DNA of 64,000 nucleotides from JAPLDA01 sp043787975. Lineage in GTDB: Bacteria > Bacteroidota > Bacteroidia > AKYH767-A > 2013-40CM-41-45. This document shows, piece after piece, positions 58,201-64,000 of this stretch (positions are counted from its first letter, which is position 1; the number at the start of each line of letters is the position of its first letter). The translations under genes and the position numbers were made by a program. The stretch is taken from the NCBI GenBank assembly GCA_043787975.1, contig JAYVUK010000040.1:12569-76568 (forward strand), written 5' to 3'. The notes beneath the pieces are model-generated. The model worked only from the letters and a program-made list of their open reading frames with translations. It did not search any database and was not told the DNA's origin.

Positions 58201-60606
58201 TTAATTTCTTAATGCTTTCCCCGAAGTAAGAATCCTTTGAATTCTTTCAAGCGTTTTTCGTTCACCGCATAAAGATAAAAAGGCTTCTCTTTCAAGATCA
58301 AGTAAATACTGTTCAGATACGAACGAAGATGCTGACAAATCTCCTCCGCACATGACATAACCAAGTTTTTGGGATATCAGCAAATCGTGTTGAGAAATAA
58401 AATGACCGGAATACATGGAGTTGGTTCCAGCATAAATCATCCCCAGCCCGCTTTTGCCAAGTACTTTGATGTCTTTTCGCATGGTTGGTTTTACATAGCC
58501 ATTGTCAGCCATCGTAATGGCAGCCTGCTTTGCTTCAGTAATTAAACGATCGGGGTTCATGCAAATTTCGTCTAAACCATGACGCAGAATTTTTAAATCG
58601 AAAGCTTCATGTGCTGACGTTGAAACTTTTGCCATAGCAATAGTAAGGAAATATTCCCGCAAAACTTGTTCGTCTATGTTGCCATCTGAAAAAGCATCCG
58701 ATGCACGCAGCGTCATTTCTTTTGTTCCTCCGCCACCGGGAATCAGTCCGACTCCGAATTCAACCAAACCGATATACGTTTCCGGCGATGCCACAACCTG
58801 GTCAGCATGTAATGTCATTTCACATCCACCTCCGAGCGATAGTGCGTGAGGCGCTACCACAACCGGCACGGAAGAATAACGAATCCGCATATTCATGTTT
58901 TGAAAGGCGCGAACGGCCAGGTCAATTTCATCGAATTCCTGTTCACTTGCAAACATGAATATCAAACCCAGGTTTGCACCGGCAGAGAAATTTTGTCCTT
59001 CGTTCGCAATCACCAGTCCGCGAAAATCTTTTTCTGCGAGTTCCATTGCTTTGTTGAAACCTTGAATGATTTCTCCGCCAATCGTATTCATCTTGGTGTG
59101 AAATTCAAGATTTAAAATTCCGTCACCGATGTCAATTATACTGCATCCTGAATTTTTCCAGACAGTTTTTTCACGTCTTGCATTCAGTACAATTAAATTT
59201 TCGGCTCCCGACTTTGAGATATAAGAAGAAGTTGGAATGTCGTAATAGGTTTTGAAGTTTTTCTGGTAGCTGTAAAAAGTTTTGTTTCCTTTTCCCAGCA
59301 TATCATACACCCATTGAGCAGGTTTTTGATTTCGTTGTTCCATCAACTTCACTGTTTCTGCCACGCCAAGAGCATCCCACATTTCAAACGGACCCATCTC
59401 CCAGCCAAAGCCTGCACAAATGGCGTCATCAATTTTATAAAGTTGGTCGGAAACTTCGGGGATGCGATTGGTGATGTACTGAAACAAACTGCAAAAAGAT
59501 TCACGATAAAAATCGCCGGCTTTATCAGTTCCTGCAAACAAAACCTTTATTCGGTCTTTTAGATTGTCAATTGTTTTGGTTTGATCGAGTGTTGCAAATT
59601 TTGTTTTCCCTTTTGGTTTGTATTCAAATGTTTTTAAATCGAGCGAAAGGATTTCAGATTTTCCATCAGCACTCTTTACCTTTTTATAAAAACCTTGTTT
59701 GGTTTTATCTCCGAGCCAATTGTTGTCGATTAATTTTTTAACGTAAGATGGAAGCTTAAAACTTTCTCTCCCTTCATCCTCTTTGCAACGTTCATATAAA
59801 TCATTTGCAACTTTCACCAGCGTATCAAGCCCTACCACATCGCAGGTTCTGAAGGTTGCCGATTTTGGTCGTCCGAGAACCGGTCCGGTCAGTTTATCAA
59901 TTTCATCAACGGAGAATTCCATTTTTTCAACGAGATGAAACAGTGACATGATGGAAAAAATTCCGATGCGATTTGCAATGAACGCTGGAGTGTCTTTACA
60001 CAATACCGTTGTTTTTCCAACATACAGATCACCGAAGTTCATGAGGAAATCAACAATGGAAGGATCCGTTTTCGGTGTTGGAATTATTTCAAGGAGTTTG
60101 AGGTAACGTGGCGGGTTAAAAAAATGTGTGCCGCAAAAATGTTTTTGAAAATCCTCGCTTCTTCCTTCCGTCATTAAATGAATCGGGATGCCTGACGTAT
60201 TGGTGGTGATCAGGGTTCCCGGCTTCCTGAATTTTTCCACTTCATCAAAAACTTTTTTCTTGATGTCGAGATTTTCTACCACTGCTTCAAGAATCCAATC
60301 GCTGGACGCAATGTCTTTCATGTTGTCTGAAAAATTCCCAGTCTTGATTCTTGAAACAAAAGATTTTTTATAAAGTGGAGCAGGATTTGATTTCAACGTG
60401 TTCTGCAAAGCTGTGTTGACAATCCTGTTTTTGAATAACGGGGAATCGGAAGTCAATCCCTTTTTGATTTCTTCTTCCGTCAATTCCTTCGGGACAATGT
60501 CTAGTAATAAAACATTCAGTCCTATGTTGGCAAAATGACAAGCTATTCTTGATCCCATAATACCTGAGCCGAGAACGGTCACTGATTGAATTCTTCTTGC
60601 AGTCAT
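58201..60606 (-). CDS. Fused 3-hydroxyacyl-CoA dehydrogenase/enoyl-CoA hydratase
   Basis: An 801-residue bifunctional beta-oxidation enzyme. The NAD-binding Rossmann fold comes first (VLGSGIMGSRIA, about 11-22), then the 3HCDH C-terminal domains (about 190-420), and the crotonase domain last (about 470-690, SLGGGCEMTLHADQ and GLIPGGGGTKEM). This order, dehydrogenase before hydratase, is the reverse of E. coli FadB/FadJ but known in other bacteria. Neighbours are thiolase, MORN protein and acyl-CoA ligase, all on the minus strand. Confidence 0.93.
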   Translation of the reverse strand: MTARRIQSVTVLGSGIMGSRIACHFANIGLNVLLLDIVPKELTEEEIKKGLTSDSPLFKNRIVNTALQNTLKSNPAPLYKKSFVSRIKTGNFSDNMKDIASSDWILEAVVENLDIKKKVFDEVEKFRKPGTLITTNTSGIPIHLMTEGRSEDFQKHFCGTHFFNPPRYLKLLEIIPTPKTDPSIVDFLMNFGDLYVGKTTVLCKDTPAFIANRIGIFSIMSLFHLVEKMEFSVDEIDKLTGPVLGRPKSATFRTCDVVGLDTLVKVANDLYERCKEDEGRESFKLPSYVKKLIDNNWLGDKTKQGFYKKVKSADGKSEILSLDLKTFEYKPKGKTKFATLDQTKTIDNLKDRIKVLFAGTDKAGDFYRESFCSLFQYITNRIPEVSDQLYKIDDAICAGFGWEMGPFEMWDALGVAETVKLMEQRNQKPAQWVYDMLGKGNKTFYSYQKNFKTYYDIPTSSYISKSGAENLIVLNARREKTVWKNSGCSIIDIGDGILNLEFHTKMNTIGGEIIQGFNKAMELAEKDFRGLVIANEGQNFSAGANLGLIFMFASEQEFDEIDLAVRAFQNMNMRIRYSSVPVVVAPHALSLGGGCEMTLHADQVVASPETYIGLVEFGVGLIPGGGGTKEMTLRASDAFSDGNIDEQVLREYFLTIAMAKVSTSAHEAFDLKILRHGLDEICMNPDRLITEAKQAAITMADNGYVKPTMRKDIKVLGKSGLGMIYAGTNSMYSGHFISQHDLLISQKLGYVMCGGDLSASSFVSEQYLLDLEREAFLSLCGERKTLERIQRILTSGKALRN

Positions 60607-60675
60607 ATTTTATTTAAAAGGAACACAGGTTTTTTATGATTTTAAGAAAATCTTAATCATCATGATGATCTGTGT

Positions 60676-62442
60676 TCAATTGATTTCAGAATATATTCTA
60701 TTGATCAATGTCTGATTTTTTTCAAAAATTATTTTTCTTTTGAGCTTTAAAGTCGGCGTTAATTCACCGGTCTCAACCGTCCATTCCTGCGGAAGAAGTT
60801 CAAATCTTTTTAACTGTTCGGTTTGTCCGAAGTCTTTGTTGAACTCATCCACTTCTTTTCGGATACGGGCTTTGACTTCGGGATTTTGAATCATCTCTTC
60901 ATTTGTACTAAACGGTATTCCTTTCACTTCACACCATTTTTTTAAGTGTGGAAAAGAAGGAACAATTAAAGCGGATGGAAATTTCTTGTTCTCTCCAATC
61001 ACCATCACCTGTTCGATGAACAACGATTCTTTCATTTTATTTTCGATCGCTTGCGGAGCAATGTATTTGCCACCGGAAGTCTTAAACATTTCTTTCTTCC
61101 GGTCTGTGATTTTCAAAAAACGATTTTGCACAAGTGTGCCGATGTCGCCTGTGTGAAACCATCCATCGGTAACCGCTTCAGCAGTCAGATCAGGACGTTT
61201 GTAATAACCCAACATGACATTGGGGCCTTTGCAAAGTATTTCTCCGTCATCGGCAATTTTTACCGAGACACTTTTAATCACCGGACCAACTGTTCCAAAC
61301 ATGATACTGTTAGGTTCAAAATTATCAACGGCTATCACCGGTGAAGTTTCTGTTAGCCCATATCCTTCAAGCACCGGAATGTTTGCCGCCCAAAAAACTC
61401 TTGCCAAACGCGGTTGCAATGCAGCGCCTCCTGAAACAATCACTTTCACGCTTCCACCGAGCGCTTCGCGCCATTTGCTGAAGATGAGTTTGTTTGCCAG
61501 TTTCAATTGTGTTTCATACCACCATCCATTGGCTCCGTTCAATTCGTAACGCAAACCCAAATCGAGCGCCCAGAAAAACAATCCCTTCTTAATTCCGGTT
61601 AGTTCTTTTCCTTTTTCAACAATGCGATCGTATACTTTTTCGAGCAATCGGGGAACTGTTGAAAAGCCGTCAGGATGTAATTCTTTGAAATGTTCCATCA
61701 ACTTATCCATGTTCTCGGCATAATAAATTGAAACACCGCAGTACATATACACATACGTTAGCATGCGCTCATACGAATGACAGAGCGGAAGAAAACTCAG
61801 CGCTCTGCCGCGCGAATCAAACGGAAGTAAATGCACGGTTGCTTTTACGTTGCTGAGAATGTTGTCGTGTGAAAGCATCACACCTTTGGGAGTTCCTGTG
61901 GTTCCTGATGTATACAGAATTGTTGCAAGATCAGTCGGTTTGATTTCACTTTTTAGTTTCTGAAGTCTTTGTTCATCCTGATTTTTTATTCCTGAATCTG
62001 TGATTTCAGACCAATGTTTTGCTCCGGTCACTTTGTTGATGGTGTAGATGTCAACAAGAGAAGGGACATCTTTTTTGATGTTTTGAATCTTCTGAAAGAG
62101 TGATTCATCGGAAACAAAAACATATTTCACTTCAGCATCATTCAGGATAAATTTGAATTCACTTTCACTCAATGTCAGGTAAATAGGAACATTCACAACT
62201 CCGATCTGCAACATTCCGAGATCGAGAAAGTTCCATTCAGGACGGTTGTTTGAAATCAATGCAACTGTATCATCTTTCTTTAAACCCAATGCCAGCAAGC
62301 CAAAGCTGACATTGTTCCGGGTACGGATGAAATCTTCCGTGCTGTAAGATTTCCAAACGCCATTTTCTTTCCCACACAATGCGTCTTGTTTTGGAAAGTC
62401 ATTCTTTTGCTTTTCAGGGATGTCAAAAATCCTGTCAATCAT
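60676..62442 (-). CDS. Long-chain acyl-CoA synthetase
   Basis: A 588-residue AMP-forming ligase that activates fatty acids for beta-oxidation. Motifs: P-loop YTSGTTGTPKGVMLSH (about 177-192), YGLTETSPV (about 344-352), FHTGDIGTL and DRKKEMFKTSGGKYI (about 440-455). It is the first gene of the four-gene fatty-acid group and probably drives acyl-CoA supply to the FadJ-like and thiolase enzymes. Confidence 0.94.
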   Translation of the reverse strand: MIDRIFDIPEKQKNDFPKQDALCGKENGVWKSYSTEDFIRTRNNVSFGLLALGLKKDDTVALISNNRPEWNFLDLGMLQIGVVNVPIYLTLSESEFKFILNDAEVKYVFVSDESLFQKIQNIKKDVPSLVDIYTINKVTGAKHWSEITDSGIKNQDEQRLQKLKSEIKPTDLATILYTSGTTGTPKGVMLSHDNILSNVKATVHLLPFDSRGRALSFLPLCHSYERMLTYVYMYCGVSIYYAENMDKLMEHFKELHPDGFSTVPRLLEKVYDRIVEKGKELTGIKKGLFFWALDLGLRYELNGANGWWYETQLKLANKLIFSKWREALGGSVKVIVSGGAALQPRLARVFWAANIPVLEGYGLTETSPVIAVDNFEPNSIMFGTVGPVIKSVSVKIADDGEILCKGPNVMLGYYKRPDLTAEAVTDGWFHTGDIGTLVQNRFLKITDRKKEMFKTSGGKYIAPQAIENKMKESLFIEQVMVIGENKKFPSALIVPSFPHLKKWCEVKGIPFSTNEEMIQNPEVKARIRKEVDEFNKDFGQTEQLKRFELLPQEWTVETGELTPTLKLKRKIIFEKNQTLINRIYSEIN

Positions 62443-62763
62443 TCAGTTCAGTTCTTGTGAAGACGGTAATAAAAAGAAAATTGTTGCTGATTCCTTTGTT
62501 GCAAAATAGATGATTTTTACAAATGGAAAACGCATTACATTTTTTTTTATTCATCACATTTCAACAACGCTAAAGGGAGAAGCCTGGAGAATAAAGAGAA
62601 AGGTTGTTATGTACAAAGTTGTTAGGTTGTACCATCCCACATTCGTTCTGCCAAACAACTTAACAACTTAAAAACATGATAACATAAAATCATGGCAATC
62701 TTCAGACAAAATAAATGTCAGGTTTCACATGCATTTCATAGCTTTGAAACCTGATTTGGTTCT
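62443..62763. other. Divergent intergenic region with inverted repeats
   Basis: 321 bases between the acyl-CoA ligase and nitronate monooxygenase genes. It has a 15-bp inverted repeat (62616-62630 with 62655-62669, 14 of 15 pairs, AAGTTGTT-rich) and the operator-like palindrome at 62718-62754. No ORF or RNA gene is recognisable. Confidence 0.5.
62718..62754 (+). promoter_or_regulatory. Promoter with overlapping 10-bp inverted repeat before the nitronate monooxygenase gene
   Basis: TCAGGTTTCA (62718-62727) and TGAAACCTGA (62745-62754) form a perfect inverted repeat with a 17-nt gap. The -7 box TAGCTTTG (62739-62746) touches the right arm, so a bound repressor would block RNA polymerase. The ATG is at 62764, only about 10 nt after the right arm. 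Confidence 0.6.
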
Positions 62764-63783
62764 ATGATTTTACAAAATGAATTGACAAAGCTTCTGAACA
62801 TCCGGTTTCCACTCATCATGGCTCCGATGTTTTTAGTCAGTAACGAAGTGATGGTGAAAGAAGCCATTGAATGTGGCATCATGGGAAGTTTTCCATCCTT
62901 AAACTTTAGAAGTGATGAAGAGTTGAATCGCGTATTGGAAAATCTGAATCAGAAACTCGAAGAGCAAAAAGGAAAGCCGGGAACGTATGGTGTCAACCTG
63001 ATTGTTCAAAAGACAAATCCGTTGTTTGAGAAGCATTTGAAGGTATGTGTAGACAATAAAGTACCGGTTTACATCACCTCGCTTGGAAACCCAAAACCAA
63101 CCATTGATGCGGCTCATAGTTATGGAGCAAAGGTTTTTTGTGACGTCACCAATCTCACACATGCAAAAAAAAGTTTTGACAAAGGATGTGATGGATTTAT
63201 TGCCGTTGGCCAGGGAGCCGGAGGACATGCCGGGCCATTTCCATTGATCTTGTTAATGGAAGCATTGAAAAAAGAATTTCCCGGCAAACCGATTCTTGCT
63301 GCCGGAGGAATTGCAAACGGAAGTGGAGTATATAGCGTGTTAGCCGGAGGAGCATCAGCGGCTTATATCGGAACACGGTTTATTGCAAGCACAGAAGCAA
63401 CTGTTCCTGACGATTACAAAAATGCAATTGTCGATTCCGGAATGGATGATATTGTGATGACGGATCGCATCAGCGGAACCCCGTGTTCCATTATCAATAC
63501 AACGTACGCGCAAAAGATCGGACTTCATCAGAATAAAATTGAAAAATATTTAAGTAAAAACCCACGTACAAAAAAATATTTCAAGATGCTGGTGAATGTC
63601 CGGGGAATGAAATGGCTTGAAGATGCTGTGAAGCCCGGAACACATCACAACCTATGGTGTGCCGGACAGTCTGTTGAAATGATTCATGACATCAAACCGG
63701 TGAAGCAAATTGTGGAGGATATGATTCGTGAGTTTGAAGAAGCATACAAATCATTCAGTTTAATGGTTGCTGTGTTCAAGTGA
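62764..63783 (+). CDS. Nitronate monooxygenase family flavoprotein
   Basis: A 339-residue FMN enzyme of the 2-nitropropane dioxygenase/nitronate monooxygenase family. The TIM-barrel motifs are visible: PLIMAPMFLVSN (about 16-27), GQGAGGHAGP (about 151-160), ILAAGGIANGSG and AAYIGTRFIAS (about 200-210, FMN phosphate binding) and GTPCSIINTTYA (about 240-251). It oxidises toxic nitronates. The stop is 6 nt before the IS30-type element end, so the insertion may have trimmed its last residues. Confidence 0.9.
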   Translation: MILQNELTKLLNIRFPLIMAPMFLVSNEVMVKEAIECGIMGSFPSLNFRSDEELNRVLENLNQKLEEQKGKPGTYGVNLIVQKTNPLFEKHLKVCVDNKVPVYITSLGNPKPTIDAAHSYGAKVFCDVTNLTHAKKSFDKGCDGFIAVGQGAGGHAGPFPLILLMEALKKEFPGKPILAAGGIANGSGVYSVLAGGASAAYIGTRFIASTEATVPDDYKNAIVDSGMDDIVMTDRISGTPCSIINTTYAQKIGLHQNKIEKYLSKNPRTKKYFKMLVNVRGMKWLEDAVKPGTHHNLWCAGQSVEMIHDIKPVKQIVEDMIREFEEAYKSFSLMVAVFK

Positions 63784-63788
63784 TAAGT

Positions 63789-63873
63789 GCAACCTAAAGA
63801 TTAGATTTTTCCCAAGGGATTTTTTAAGGATCCCTTGAGAAAAATCCGCTGAGAAGCGTAATCTTTGGATTGC
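63789..63873. mobile_element. Left end of an IS30-family element with long hairpin
   Basis: Two nested inverted repeats: GCAACCTAAAGATTA (63789-63803) with TAATCTTTGGATTGC (63859-63873), and a 17-bp arm (63804-63820) with 63830-63846 (16 of 17). A small hairpin (CGCT-GAGA-AGCG) sits at 63847-63858. The transposase ATG follows at once. It probably marks the IS end and folds in read-through RNA. Confidence 0.7.
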
Positions 63874-63875
63874 TT

Positions 63876-64000
63876 ATGTCTAAGAACTACACTCACCTCA
63901 GCCTTGAACAAAGGTATCAAATTGAAGCGCTCATTAAAGCTGGAAAGAAGCAATATGAAATTGGCGTTATAATCGGAAAATCCAAATCCTGCATCAGCCG
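63876..64000 (+). CDS. IS30-family transposase, N-terminal fragment (runs off the edge)
   Basis: 41 codons are visible from the ATG at 63876. The sequence LSLEQRYQIEALIKAG, then EIGVIIGKSKSCISR, is the N-terminal helix-turn-helix typical of IS30-type transposases, which bind the element's ends. The rest lies outside the window. The start sits 2 nt after the end hairpin. Confidence 0.88.
   Translation, partial: MSKNYTHLSLEQRYQIEALIKAGKKQYEIGVIIGKSKSCIS

Overview
The window looks like a chromosomal segment of a Bacteroidota bacterium, probably from the Chitinophagales/Sphingobacteriales side of the phylum. Evidence: AT-rich intergenic DNA, TAnnTTTG-type -7 promoter boxes, several proteins ending in type IX secretion (T9SS) sorting domains, a fused CcoN-CcoO oxidase subunit, a clade II nos cluster, and TonB/CarboxypepD receptors. 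I saw no rRNA, tRNA or CRISPR.

Layout. 0-7 kb: end of a T9SS protein, rimM, and a 1591-residue secreted protein with sortilin-type BNR repeats and six Ig-like repeats. 7-10.5 kb: a PAS histidine kinase with a REC-CRP/FNR fusion regulator, then an unknown small protein and OsmC. 10.5-18.7 kb (minus strand): an outer-membrane protein remnant and the nos operon (cytochrome c, nosZ, fasciclin, membrane protein, nosL, nosD, nosF, nosY), preceded by ric/ytfE. 18.9-31.6 kb: copper P-type ATPase ccoI, c-type cytochromes with a porin-like protein, a haem-copper-like membrane protein, and ccoS-ccoNO-ccoQ-ccoP-ccoG-ccoH-safE. 31.6-46.5 kb: sugar kinase, large T9SS protein, copper cluster (HMA chaperone, TonB receptor, HYC_CC_PP protein), acyl-CoA dehydrogenase, vanadium-haloperoxidase-like protein, T9SS protein, Tat/DsrE-like protein and a beta-barrel. 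46.9-56.2 kb: two histidine kinase/NarL-type regulator pairs with different sensors, around two T9SS genes. 56.2-63.8 kb: beta-oxidation genes (thiolase, FadJ-like, acyl-CoA ligase) with a MORN protein, then a nitronate monooxygenase. 63.8 kb to the end: the left end of an IS30-family element.

The strongest new observation is a shared promoter grammar. Five intergenic regions serving six transcription units (kinase/REC-CRP; small protein/OsmC; nos; ric; ccoI; ccoS-NOQP) each carry two NTGA-N6-TCAN palindromes whose centres are exactly 22 bp apart. The proximal one lies 28.5-29.5 bp before a TAnnTTTG-like box. One distal site, at the kinase promoter, has one mismatch. In the divergent ric/ccoI region the same two operators serve both directions. 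This suggests a dedicated microaerobic/N2O-respiration regulon, probably controlled by the REC-CRP protein encoded beside it and including a small protein of unknown function.

A second cis signal is a gap-free 44-bp element in three intergenic regions (44.5, 46.7 and 53.3 kb) that reads as a Bacteroidota promoter toward secreted or outer-membrane protein genes. A third is a damaged copy of the 3' end of the thiolase gene right behind the first NarL-type regulator, showing that this locus was rearranged by duplication.
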